From assembly GCA_037176725.1 (NCBI GenBank), contig JAZBRS010000035.1, positions 47,006,001 to 47,070,000 of the forward strand: a DNA stretch of 64,000 nucleotides. The letters run 5' to 3'. The translations under genes were made by a program, and so were the position numbers. The DNA is from Posidonia oceanica (lineage: Eukaryota > Streptophyta > Magnoliopsida > Alismatales > Posidoniaceae). Shown here piece after piece: positions 45,011-56,063 of this stretch; position 1 is the first letter of the stretch; each line of letters starts with the position of its first letter. The notes beneath the pieces are model-generated. The model was not told the DNA's origin and ran no database searches. It saw nothing but the letters and a program-made list of their open reading frames with translations.

Positions 45011-46158
45011 GTCCCATTGTGATCGCCAAACTGTGGATATGGGGTTTTGGGAGGAGAGTTTCAGGAGGCGAAGGGGGCTTCGCCTCTCCTTTGTATGCTT
45101 TTCCGCTCCTTCTTGGGGTCCCCTTTTGTTGTATCCGACTTCTTCACTCCACGTGTGTTGAAGTCAGTGTGATCGCCACTCTCGGTTTGCTTTCGCTGGT
45201 CCTCGAGACGCCTTGGGGAAATGTGATATGGTTGCCGGTTCAGCTACCTTGGGACAACGCCTGCGTTGCCTAAGGGTGCTCGTGCTTGGTGAGTTTCTTC
45301 TTCTTTCTTCTTCCCCCTCATACGACAAATGTTAGCAAAACAAACAAAAATAATGCAAAGATGGATCAATATGGTGTAGTAACTTATTCAAAATAAATAG
45401 AAAAAATGGAGAAACGCAATAAAATACATACTCGAGGGGTTTGATCCCCCCCCCCCCGGTTGCAACTGATGAAAATGTATGCTTAGCTACAACAATATAT
45501 GAACTCAATATGCTTGATTATGCTATGGAATTAAATATGTGGTATGAGAAAAAAAAAAGAAAAGAAAAGAAAACAATAAATAGAGTCTCCTTTTATCTAT
45601 GCACGAAGTGCAAGACATGTCGACATGATGCTACTGACGACGAAGGGAAGCTCAAGCTCTTTCAAAGACTCTCCACCTTTCAAAATTTCTCCTCACTATT
45701 TCAATTCTCAAGGGTCTCACTTCTCTCTAGAAATCTTTTTAATCCCAAAAAACCATGTGAGCTCCAAAAATCCGACCCCTAACCCTGTGGCAATACCCCT
45801 GCTTTTATAGAAGCAGGGGGAACAAAAAAGGATACAAAGGCCAAGTTAGCAAGATTTCCTGTTTCAGAAGTGTTATACGCTGGAAATCCAGTGTATAATG
45901 TTATAAGCGGGAGTCCCAGCGTATAACGACCTCCGAGACATAACTGCCAAGATAAAGGAATATTCCCCAATTAAGGTGTCATTAAGTGTGTTTAACTCAG
46001 CTTTGATTGCTTTGATTGGTCAACAAGCTCTAAAGAAGGCAAAAATACGAATTTTGGATTTGGCCAAATAAAGAAAGTTTTGGGCTGACTGGGTTGCCAC
46101 GTTGGACGCTGGAAAACCAGCAGCCAACGTTGTGTGCTGAGAAACTGGTGTACAACAA
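43551..46158. repeat. Double-hairpin modules in T3 leader and LTR (five copies)
   Basis: Modules at about 43551-43592 (partial), 43923-43979, 44685-44742, 45872-45928 and 46100-46158. At 45872 all four arms are changed together: GTTATACGC, TGTATAAT, GTTATAAGC and GCGTATAAC replace the GTTGGACGC/GCGTCCAAC set. Confidence 0.78.
45011..45028 (-). promoter_or_regulatory. Candidate T3 primer-binding site
   Basis: On the minus strand TGGCGATCACAATGGGAC begins three bases after the LTR end. It shares TGGCGA and GGGA with the T1/T2 site but differs in the middle. A different primer tRNA or decay is possible. Confidence 0.45.
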
Positions 46159-46367
46159 CCTCAGTCAGTTCATTTTCCAAATTTGGTCAAGACATAAAAA
46201 ACATTCAAGTTGCTGACACTTAGGCTTAGATAGGGATAACATTTTGAACTAGAGAGAAGGCGTTTAATGCAAGTAAGACGTCCTGGATTGGGCAAAGGGC
46301 ATCTAGGAATGACCTAATGCAATAGACTATACTAACATGAAGGGAGTGTCAAAACGGGGTATGTACA
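45032..46367 (-). repeat. T3 5' LTR (1.3 kb)
   Basis: Left end TGTGGATATGG next to the PBS candidate; right end GGGGTATGTACA, which on the minus strand starts TGTACATACCCCG. The second LTR is outside the window, so the ends rest on terminal motifs, the PBS position and the abrupt start of T4 integrase sequence. It contains two hairpin modules and a C10 run near 45449. It lacks the GGTGTTAGGCACC block of T1/T2. Confidence 0.72.
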
Positions 46368-46538
46368 AAAGTGTTGCCTTACAATAAGCCCCACCCTAAG
46401 GGAAAGCTAAAGCCAAACTAGGAAGGGCCCTACATAGTGGTTGCTGCATATCCAGGGAATGCCTATCGATTGTCCCAGAACGGGACAGATCTTCCTGACC
46501 CTTGGAACGCAATGCACATGAAAAGGTACTACCCTTGA
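46368..46538 (+). pseudogene. int: T4 integrase C-terminus
   Basis: Plus-strand reading VLPYNKPHPKGKLKPN, a TAG, EGPYIVVAAYPGNAYRL, then SQNGTDLPDPWNAMHMKRYY and P before TGA. It matches the T3 integrase end (GPYLVVEAYLGNAYCL, NALHLKRYYP). The TAG replaces the tryptophan of NWEGPY. It begins exactly at the T3 LTR edge, so T3 interrupted this gene. The rest of T4 pol lies left of the window. Confidence 0.88.
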
Positions 46539-47900
46539 CCAACATGCTTATATCATTGAAAAGACCTAGGGCCTAACACCAAGCCAGAAAAGGGGAGAGA
46601 TTCCCGAAGCCAATAGGAAGAGGAACACCTAGAGGGACCCATGCCTTGACCTGTCTCCACATACACACTGCACGGGGAGGTAAGGGAAAGGTAGGCTCGG
46701 AGTAGAGGCTTAGAATACAAACAACTTGTCAAGTAACCTAGAAAGCGTCCAGAAAAGACGGCGGCAAAAACCGCCCAAATAGAGAGGAAAGAAGGCAGCA
46801 AAGAAGCTGTCCAAGTGAGGAACAAACGAAAAGAGACAGTAAAAGAAACTGTCCAACTAAAAGAGGTCAGCAAAGAGCTGTCCAAAGAGCAGAAAAGAAC
46901 ATGGCAAAAGCTGTCTATGTGTCTAAAGCATAAATCCTAGAAAGACGCATTAAGGACCAAAGAAAGGCAAGTGGGATTCAAGGCCTAAGCCAAAATCGAG
47001 AGTTCACTATATCCCGAAACCTCCCCATCCTATTTCCACTAACAGGCAAGGAGTAAGCAACCCTAGGTGGTCAAGGACTGAAAAGGCCTAGGGAATAGCA
47101 ACCCAAGTAAGGACTGGTGCGTAGACCAAAGTCTCTAAAAGGTACAGGCAGGGCACAAGGGGCATGTCCACGAATGTAGGGCCCACTCATTTGGTTGAAA
47201 CAGACCCTAAGGTTAACGCTTAAAGTAGGTACTCATCTTTCCCCATTAGAGAAAACCCTAAAGTCCAAAAAAAATCATATAACCCAAAATTCCAAAAAAT
47301 CATATAACCCAAAAATCCAAAAAATCACATAACTCAAAATACCAAAAAGATTGTAAAAGCAAAAACGCCAAAAAAATTACAAAACCTAGAAAAAGACAAA
47401 AAAAACCAAAAAAAACCAAGAAACCAAAACATCCAACCTACCTACAAGTGAGAACTTAGTAAGTAGGAAAACTAGAATTAATCTGGCTGAGGATGCAACA
47501 ATCGACCCACCCAGATTCGGAGTTAACGTCCTACTCAAGCATGTCTCATGGTTTGAGTGCGTTCTCTCAACAAAGACATTGCTTAGGCAACAATCTTTAG
47601 AGCATCCATGGATGACTCACAATCAGCGTCCACTGGGCTCCGATTTTCCATCTCTTTAGCTAAGGCCAGAAATTAATTCCCTCCCTCCAATTTCAAGCCA
47701 GAAGCATGCATCTAAAGACTACCATTTATCAACATGCATTGCGATATCTTTCTTTAAAGTAAATTAACTTAACCAAATCTTTTGCCAAGGAAGGTATGCT
47801 TTGTGATTACTAACATAAAAGTAAGCATGTACAAGTAAACAAAGCAGAAAACATTTCATTTCATATAAATATTTACAAGTACAGACTCTAACGGAAACAA
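46539..47900 (+). mobile_element. T4 3' untranslated region
   Basis: Follows the T4 integrase stop. 46740-46920 has AAAGCTGTCC/AAAGAGACAG-like degenerate repeats; 47255-47430 is an A-rich tandem array (AAAAAATCATATAACCCAAA class) that is the complement of the T3 array type. 47480-47560 resembles reversed T3 sequence at 33870-33990. No LTR start was found before the PMD gene, so the T4 end is unknown. Confidence 0.6.
47255..47430. repeat. A-rich short tandem repeat in T4 3' region
   Basis: Degenerate copies of CCAAAAAATCATATAACCCA. It occupies the same place relative to integrase as 34010-34400 in T3, and is complementary because T4 lies in the opposite direction. Confidence 0.8.
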
Positions 47901-47919
47901 ACAAACAAAAAGGGCAAAC

Positions 47920-50900
47920 TCAGTGACCCGACTCGCCACCACCCTCGTGCTCACCACTGGGAGGCCTCAGCTTGGGCTGTGCAACTGAAGAAGTCACCCC
48001 ACTCTGGCTCCTCTCCCGAGATGCCCTCAGTATAGAGCGAACCATCTCAAGATGAGGAGAAGATCGCGCTCTCGTAATCTGCTCAGCCGTTAGAGCCCTA
48101 GAATGCCCTGACCCTACAGGAGCTACAGCAACAGGGGTAGGCATCAGACCAGCAACATCAGCGCCAAGGAGAACTAAAGCGACTGCCGTCTCCGTCTGCA
48201 TCAGTCGTGCCTCCATGTCCCGCAGCTACTGTCCACAAAAGTCACTCAACTGCAACAAGAAACAGCAAACCACAGAGTCAAAGCAGTTTATCAGCAAGAA
48301 AGGTAGAAAGACTAGCTACAATTAAAGTATTAAAGTAGAACAGAAGTACCCTTCTCATGGAGGAAGCCTCAAACTAGACCCTAGCCATGGCCGCATCAGA
48401 TGCAGCCACATGGGCCTCTAACTCCTGGATGCGGCTGTCACACTCCCGCTCCACCTGACTGAGACGCCCCTGTAGCTCCTCAGCACGCCCCAAGGCATCG
48501 TCTAGCTGGCTCTGAGTGGGACCGGTGGCTGGAGGTGTGTGGATCAGATCCATCATCGCCTGAATCTACACAATGAAATTATATAAGTTAGAGGACAGGT
48601 ATTTAAAGTAAGAAAAGTGTGGTAGTACCTCTGAATCACGAGCCCGGACCTCCTCAGCAAGTATGCCCTCAGCACGGGAAGCAGCTGGAACTGTGGTGGC
48701 AGTGGGGGCAGGCTCTGCGCTTGTCGAGGCACCCTCGGCCTATATCAAAGCAAAAAAATGACAGTTAAACAGCAAGAACAGGTGCAAACAACTGAAAGAA
48801 AAAAACGAGGCTCACCCGTGCTCGAAACTCGTGCAGACGAGACAACAGCTCGTCCCTCTCCCGTACTAGCTCCTCAACCCAAGAAGAGTGCTGCTGCCGC
48901 TGAGTCATGAACGCCTCAGTCATACCCTCTGAAGCAGCCAGCTGTGTGACCAAAAGAGAAGCATAAGCAAATAAGAAGTAAGGTGAAAGAACACAAAAAG
49001 AAATTGCTTACCAGCTCCTGAATGCGACCGTTGGCAGCCGCCAACTCCCGTTGAAGGTCACTGACACTCGCACCAGGACCAACGCCCATTGGCACGTTGG
49101 AGCGACCGTAAAAGACAGCACAGTGGAAGACAATTAGATGACCAAACGAAGTGTCAAACTAGGTCCTCCACGCCACCTCTATCTCTACTGAACCGTCAGA
49201 AAGGGGAGCCATGCCACCCGAGTGCCAGTTCTCAAGCTGATCCGCAAACCGCTAAGGAGCATCAGACTGACCTCCCTTAGAGGATCCCAGAGAGCAATTT
49301 GCAGGACTGAACGCTGGGATGACCTACCGAAGGCCAAACAATCTCAGGACACAGCCCACTTGACTGTAGTAGCACCAGAAGAGGCTAAAGAGCCAGCACT
49401 CCTGAAAAAATAGGTGGGAACCGTGCACCACGGGCTCCTCAGCGGTGTGCTCATCCTCAGAGTAGGGTCTCCAGACAACCTGCGAGCACAACTCAGTCAG
49501 AAACTAACAAACTGTGTAGGGAAAGAAGGAACTAAACATTGAAACTTACCCACTCCTCTAGGAGGATCTCTAACAAGAAGCGGCCCAGATGCCTAACAGG
49601 GCGAAGCCGCTCTGGAGCCAGCTGCATGCCACTCCACCGTCGAGCTCGAGGAAACTCGACGGGGCCATCCCCTGGAACTCTAGATCGAAGGTACACAAAA
49701 TGCTCAAAGATCAATTTCTGTCACAAAAAAGAAGGAATAGTTTCAAGTTAGAAGCAGGCAACTAAACAAAAGACAGGCAAATAAATAAAGCACGAACCTG
49801 GAGAAGGGGCAGACAGCCCGAAAGAGAGCGGGTATGGCCCGCAGCAAAGGCCTCTAGCCAAGAGATCAAGTAGACCAGCATGGTTGAACCCCAAGAGTAA
49901 GTACCAATCCTCTCTACATCCAAAAGAAGAGGAATGGAGCAGGCATGAAGCATTTGTGAAGATGAATCGAAGAAAAGTCTGTGGAACAGGATGGACAAGA
50001 AGACCCGAATCTACTGGTCCACCACGTCAACTAACAGGAGAGCGTTGAGCCGATCCTTCAGCCACTTCACATTGACACACGTATGGCAACGGCCAGAACG
50101 GGGAGGTCGCACACCGTAGCAGGCCTCTAGCTCGTCGCCATAGCAAGGTTGCCAAACCGCCACCACGGGCTCTCCATCAACCCTCAGGCCCACCAACCAG
50201 ACTACATCCTCCAAGGTGATCATCATCTCACCCACATGAAGGATGAAGCTGCCAGAATTGCTGTTGAACCTCTCTGTGAAGGAGACCAAGAGTCCAAGGT
50301 GGATCTCAAAAGGCACTATCTCCAAAAAATGGCCGAAGCCCATCCTCGCCAGCCTCACCCGCTGAAACTCCGGGAGACGGGTGTACGTCTCATGCAAGTC
50401 CTCCCAGCTGGAGCGCGCCCGGCTAGGCAATGGCATCTGACATGAAAGCAAACATTGAAAACATTAATGACTTCATAAAAATCAAGTAAAGTAACTTAAT
50501 AAAAGTCAAAAACACATGAAATAACCTCACCTGGCCTAGCTCTGCAAGCTCCGCTGCTGTACGGGCTCTCCTAGGAGGTGGAGGGATAGCACCTGAACCA
50601 AGGTCGCCCCCGTCACTACTGCTCGCCTCAAACCGGACAGGAGACGATGCACGTGGACGCCTCGTCTGAAGCTTGCGAGGACGAGAGGAGCTCGCCTCCG
50701 CAGTAGAAGGACCGGCCTCGTCCCTCCCCACCTCAACCACCTCATCAGAGACTCTGGAACAACGGCACGAGTAGAGTTTGGTCAATCCGGGCTAAATTAA
50801 ACATTAATTGGTCTTTAATCATCTCAAAACATTAACCATCTCGAATATACATTAATCATCCCAAAACATTAATTAACCATTTCAAACCTTAATTGGTCAT

Positions 50901-52830
50901 CTTGAATATTAATTAACCATTTCAAACCTTAATCATCCCAAACATTAATTAATCTTTTCAAACATTAATTAATCACTTTAAAAACATTAATCAAACACTT
51001 AACCATTAATCACTTCGAACATTTAAAACTCCATATAAACCCTTTCATAGTTATCCAAAAAATACTCACAAAGGAAATTTATCTTCCTTTTTATTCTGAA
51101 TAAATCCATTAACAAATCATTAACTTTAAAAATTCAACAAAAATCCATAAAATCATCAAATCTAAAAGCCCAACTTCAAAACTTCAACTTAAAGGCTTAA
51201 ATTAAAAACCCAACTCTAAAAGCTTATCTAAGAATCCAAACTTAAAAATCTAGATTTTGAAAAATTAACTTCAACTTCAAAAATTCAAAACCCAACTACA
51301 AGAGTCTAACTTCAAAATCTAGCTTTGGAAGTTTAGTTTAACTATGGAAGTTTAATCTATCTTTAAAAGTCTATCTTTAAAAATCTATCTTTAAAAGTCT
51401 GTCTTTAAAAATCTATCTTTAAAAATCTATCTTTAAAAGCCTGTCTTTAAAAATCTATCTTTAAAAATCTATCTTTAAAAGTCAATCCTTCAAAAGTTCA
51501 ACTCCAAAATTCAACGTTTAAAATCCTAAACTTCAAAAATTCAACCTTTAAAATCCTAAACTTTAAGATCCTAAACTTCAAAAATCCAACTTTAAAATCC
51601 AACTCTAAACCAACTTAAATTATCTCAAAAGTTTTTACAAACCTTGTTTACTTATCCATTTAATTAACAAAAATACCATTTATCCATATAAGTCCCTAAA
51701 TTAAGTCCTTTATTCCAAATTAATCCGGTAACAATCCATTAAAGTTTAACAATGGAATCCTTTTTTACACGTTTAAATCCCAAAGTAAATCCCTCTACAT
51801 TTAATTCTAGAAATTAATCCAAATATTAATAAATTCCATAAAATCTCTTCAATGCCTAGGAAAAATTTGACATAACCTCCCCTTAATTTTCAACAAAAAA
51901 TTTTCGTTTCCTGCAAGAAAAATAATAATTCTTCCATCCATTCAATTCCACTATTGATTTTCATTCAATTCATCTAAAAATTCAAATAAAAATTCCATCC
52001 ATTCATCCACCAATATGAAATTAATCAAACATAAACATCCTTCTTTCATTTAATTCACAGGAAAATAATTCCACCCACATTCAAACTTAACATTTGCAAT
52101 TTAATAACTTAACATTTACACTTAAATTTAATAACTGAATTTAAACTTAAATTTCCACAATAACAGAAATTAAACTTAGAAATTTCCATATAAACTGAAT
52201 TAAAATTCAAAAAAAACAGAAATTAAACTTAAAAATTTCCATATAAACTGGATTCAACTAAAAATTCAATAATTGAATTAAACTCAAAAATTTCCATTTC
52301 CATTTCCATATAAACTGAAATTAAACTTAAAATTTTCATAAATTGAACTGAAATTCACAAATATTCCACAATAACTGAAATTATTCTCATTATAAACTAA
52401 AATTATTCAAGCCACATTTTCAAAAAAAACTCTCCAAAAATCCCACTGTCCACCGCCGACTGTCCCTCTCCGGCCGTCCGCCTTCTCCGGTCCATCCACC
52501 GCCAGCCCACCATCGTCGTCGCCAAGCACAGAGATGGAGAAATAAAGAGAAATAGGAAGAACCTACCTTCACCGTCAACGAGCTCCGCCATCACTACCAC
52601 CCGCACTACCACCTTCGTTGCCACCGTCACTCGCCATCAAGGAGGAGGAAGAAGACGTGTCGCCGGAGACCACCACCACGCCACCGCGCCGAAGAAGGTT
52701 GTCAGATGAAGGAGAGGTCGCCGGAGAGGAAATCAGTGGAGAAGAAGAAGGAAGAAAGAAGTGCTGAGGTCTGGAAAAGAGGGGAGGGGGTTCGGTTTTG
52801 TTACTGAAACCGCGTATTGGTCGCCACATC
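47920..52830 (-). pseudogene. Nine-exon plant mobile domain (PMD) gene with coiled-coil tail
   Basis: Exons on the minus strand: about 52567-52637, 50531-50753, 49798-50436, 49550-49717, 49012-49479, 48816-48941, 48629-48739, 48350-48565 and 47920-48249. Introns follow GT-AG, and introns 2-8 are all phase 0. Exon 3 has the PMD core (GSFILHVGEMMITLEDVVWL, VGLRVDGEPV) and TYSWGSTMLVYLISWL; exon 5 has ECWLFSLFWCYYSQVGCVLR; exons 6-9 encode heptad-rich segments (VEELVRERDELLSRLHEF). PMD proteins relate to MAIN/MAIL1 and to domains carried by transposons. Six in-frame TAG codons (48226, 48374, 49159, 49252, 49324, 50011) and two TGAs in the doubtful exon 1 break it; I saw no frame shift. It may be a T4 passenger in antisense or a separate gene. 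Confidence 0.8.
50754..52566 (-). other. Large AT-rich first intron of the PMD gene
   Basis: 1.8 kb between donor GTAGGT and acceptor TTGTTCCAG. It has degenerate repeats: CATTAATTAACCATTTCAAA words (50830-51000), AAAATCTATCTTTAAAAGTC words (51350-51500) and AAATTTCCATATAAACTGAA words (52120-52380). No gene seen. Confidence 0.6.
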
Positions 52831-53252
52831 CGAACGCGCCCTGCTTAGACACCTTTAATTTCGGCGACTAAATCCTTAAGTTCTAGACGTAGCCAGTTTC
52901 TTGCCTCAATTTGAGCCATTCCAGAGGAGGCCATGTCAGCGTCAGGCGCCTTAAACCACAGCAACAGAAATCCAAGCGGCAACTTTCCCGCTCTGCTTTG
53001 AACGCTGGCGGGCATGACTCTTAGGCGCCCTATAAGAAGGCGATTACTCCGTACGCCAATTGGGATGGCGACTGATATGGACAGGGCCCTTTCTTTTCCC
53101 TCTAATCTCTAAACTCATCTTAAAACAAACTTACACATAAACATTAACGAACAACCAAACACAACAATGAACACACCTAACTCAACTTAACTTAAAATAG
53201 CATAAAAACATAATATCTTCATTATTTAATAACATAATCATTACATCTAAAA
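52831..53252. other. Spacer between the two PMD genes, with hairpin motif
   Basis: Upstream of the first PMD gene and downstream of the second. It contains GGCGACTAA near 52864 and a paired-hairpin at 53020-53076 (TTAGGCGCC...GGCGATTA, then TACGCC...GGCGACTGA). No clear TATA box on the minus strand was identified. Confidence 0.55.
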
Positions 53253-54676
53253 TCAGCCATGCATTGCCATGCTCGAACGGCCAAGGCCAAGCATCTTCAG
53301 GAACTCCAGCCTGTCATCAGCATATTTCTGAGGAGTGGGGCAACGCCGTGCATACCACTTCACGTACTTCGACTCCTGGGACTCCCGAGAAGTTGCAGAA
53401 AGCCGAGGCGCACTCAGGGACACTCGCCTGCCAATATGAACCCAGCGTGCTATGTACTCCAGGACCGTCCTTTCATCTCGATCACCGTCTTCCTTGCGAG
53501 TACGCATCAGAGGGGTCAAAACCGCATCAGCCTGAACAATAAGCTCCTGATTCAGCAAACATGGACAGCGATGGATGGGATACAGCACGAACGATGTGGC
53601 ACCCACCAGGACAAGCTCAAGGTCACTGTGAACTGTGCTCATCACACACGCCTTATGAGCCCCAGGCAGCTTCAAAACAAAATCAAAATCCTGCAGTGAC
53701 AAGCAACCAAGGTGGAAGACGCAGTCATAGAAGCCCAGGCCGGCAAAATCTATGTAGCAGCAGTAGTGAGACATGAACCACCTATGCAACAGCAGTGGAG
53801 AGCCGAAGAACTTCCCTGAATAAGAAGCACTGGTGAGCCCCTCCATGGTGTATGCTAGTACAGCAGGAGCCAAGCACAAGTCTGGACAAACAGCCACCAA
53901 CATCAGAAGATCCACGTTGTGAAGATCCAGTGTAAAATTTGCATCAGCAAACAATGCAAGCCCGCCAACGGCTATGAACAGACCGGTCCTCAGTTCAACC
54001 TCAACGAGCTGCCGGGTGCTAAGAATCTCCCACAAACCTTGAAGAAAGAGCCTCCCCGAGTGCATCAAAGCCTTGTTGGCATCTTGATCTTTCGCTAAAT
54101 ACCAGCCTATCTTCTTGGAGCCCATTGTCTCAACAAAAATAGCGAAACGATCATCTACCGCTTCAGTAGATTCCACTGCCAATCCAAGCAAAAAAGATAC
54201 CTCCTCACATGTAATCAGAGTTTCCCCACAAGGAAGGTTGAAAGTGTTGGAGGAGCCATTCCAGAAAGCCATCAAAGCATGCAACAATGCCCAAGGCAAG
54301 GGCGTGCGAATCAAATCAAGCAACTTCTCAAAACCACTGGATCCGAAGAGATGCTTGTTATCCTCTGCTCAGTTGATCAAGCCAGACACCCAAGGCAGAG
54401 TATATCAAAAAGAGTTGTGAAAGTTTGGGCATCCCATGAGATTTACTACAGCCTAAACAAGCAACATTCAAAAGCAAAACCACAAATAAGGCATGCAAAG
54501 ACAAAAGGGAAAAGAGGAGAACATACCTGATCATCCCGAATGCCTTTCATCAAATGGTTGGGGATCTCAACCACCTTTTCCACTTGGAAGGTCGAAGAAG
54601 AAAAAGAAGGAAGCTTCATGATCAAGAGAGGGAGTTTGTTTGTGCAGAATGCTCTCTGAAAGGCAAGGACGGCCAT
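53253..54676 (-). pseudogene. Second PMD-type gene, two exons
   Basis: Exon 1 54527-54676 (Met at 54676; FQVEKVVEIPNHLMKGIRDD), a 74-bp intron (54453-54526, donor GTATGT, acceptor TTTAG), exon 2 53253-54452. The frame is continuous across the intron except for TGA codons at 54405-54407 and 54369-54371, both fitting CGA to TGA. PMD hallmarks are LLHALMAFWNGSSNTFNLPC, GETLITCEEVSFLLGL and later KYVKWYARRCPTP. The 356 codons after the second TGA are open, ending in a TGA at 53253. It differs strongly from the nine-exon gene and from the T1 ORF. Function unknown; PMD genes often travel with transposons. Confidence 0.75.
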
Positions 54677-56040
54677 CTTTTATTTCCTCCTATCAAGAGA
54701 ATCATAGGTCAAAACGGTTTCTAAAATAAATAAGGCAGGAGATCGCGCGTCACCCCAGAAGCTGGCGACTAGCCTAGGCACCTAAAGAGGAGGCGACTAA
54801 CACATCAGAACAGACCATCTGTTACAACACAGCATCCCTTTCACTAAGAATGATGCTACCACCTGCAAACGTCGAACTAAAGCTAAAGAATGAGCTCCTG
54901 TCTTAAGCTCACACAGCGCCCACCAATGCAACCACTGCAAACACCAGACAACACATCGGTTTGGCAAGTGAAGGGTTTACTCCCTCACCTGGTTCTCTTT
55001 GCATGGAACTTCTTTACTTGCCAAATCGAGCTGTGGGACGACGGTCCTTTTTGGAGAGTGCTAGTCACACTTGAGGACGGAGAACACTTGACCACAACGA
55101 ATTGCATTCATTCATTTTGCATATGTCCATATGGTTTGGGACCAACCATACCCCGCCGGCCTAACCTAGCATATGGATCATTCATTGCATTGCGTGTTGA
55201 CCTTGCATTATCATCGTATGTTTGAATCATGCATCCATGCATTTTCTCATATCATTGGAAGTGGAGCACGGACGGAGCATTGATCTTCAAGAGTGTTAGA
55301 AACCCTTAGGACATGTGATTCTCCTAGAATCAACCCAGTTCCTACCTATCCTTTAATCAATTCCAACCTGAGTGAAGTCTCAAACAAGATGTCACACTCC
55401 TTTCGATCGTGTCGGAATAACATCTCGCGATTTCCTCCGTAGTTCTTGCCCCGTTGGAGCACCTCTACATGGTTGACCTGGTCTTGACATCGGCTACGAC
55501 ACATAGTTCCAAAACCGACTTGACCCCTCCATGTCTGAGTTTCCAATATGATGGCAATTTAAAAACCTCTTTTTTGTCTTCCCTTTGGCTACTTCAGTGG
55601 CAAATTGTTTGAGATGGAGCTCCCCTTTTCAAGAAATGCTCAATAGGACATCGTTCGTAGCTTGGAATCAATCTTGTTCCAAGATCAACTCCAAGGAGGG
55701 GCATCTTTAGATATCCTATTTTCGCATTTCTGAGAGTTCTTTTAAGGATAGAAACCTTGAGGTGCCCCAAATCACATATCTAAGTGTTGACAACACATTT
55801 GCCAAATCTTCCGTAATTTCTTCGAAGCATCGTTTGATCCTACTTAACTCAGGTTGTTGGCTGTGGCAGAGCTGACGCACTCAGACTCACAACAAGTCCG
55901 AGTACCTTGGGTATCCTTTAATTCTACTCAAATTAGTGACACATTTGAGTTAGAGAAGATGTCTTCATGATTTCATAGACTATCTGAAGTGTCCCAGCCT
56001 TTTATCATGTTTTCTCAGGATAGAACCTAAGAACTAGAGC
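54677..56040. other. Spacer upstream of the second PMD gene
   Basis: No coding region recognised. 54749-54793 carries GGCGACTA...AGGCACCTAA...AGGCGACTAAC. 54890-55230 and 55560-56000 are unique sequence with small ORFs lacking known domains. It may be part of an LTR driving the TATA box at 56535. Confidence 0.45.
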
Positions 56041-56063
56041 TAGGAATGAACTGAGCTTGCTAG

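Larger units (their letters stand above)
33864..46367 (-). mobile_element. T3: Tat-lineage retrotransposon with two protease-like domains, right part
   Basis: Minus-strand order: LTR (45032-46367), leader, gag (43487 down), protease-like 1, protease-like 2, G-patch, linker, RT-RNase H, second RNase H, integrase and 3' region cut by T2. The LTR starts TGTACATACCCC on the minus strand, like the other Tat LTRs here. Right of 46367 the T4 integrase reading begins immediately, so T3 inserted there; the first five bases are AAAGT. The other end and 3' LTR lie left of the window. Many stops and frame shifts make it older than T1. Confidence 0.85.

Noticed and set aside
45011..45270. A tRNA gene suggested by GTGATCGCCA words
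   Set aside because: No cloverleaf arms or T-loop consensus found; the word fits a degenerate primer-binding site and its repeat.
47920..50753. Recoding of TAG as glutamine in the PMD gene
   Set aside because: Plant nuclear genes use the standard code, and related sequences in the window show CAG or TGG at comparable stops, so mutation explains them.
52403..52829. Separate small genes in the GC-rich block
   Set aside because: Better explained as the first exon and 5' region of the PMD gene, with a donor GTAGGT at 52566.
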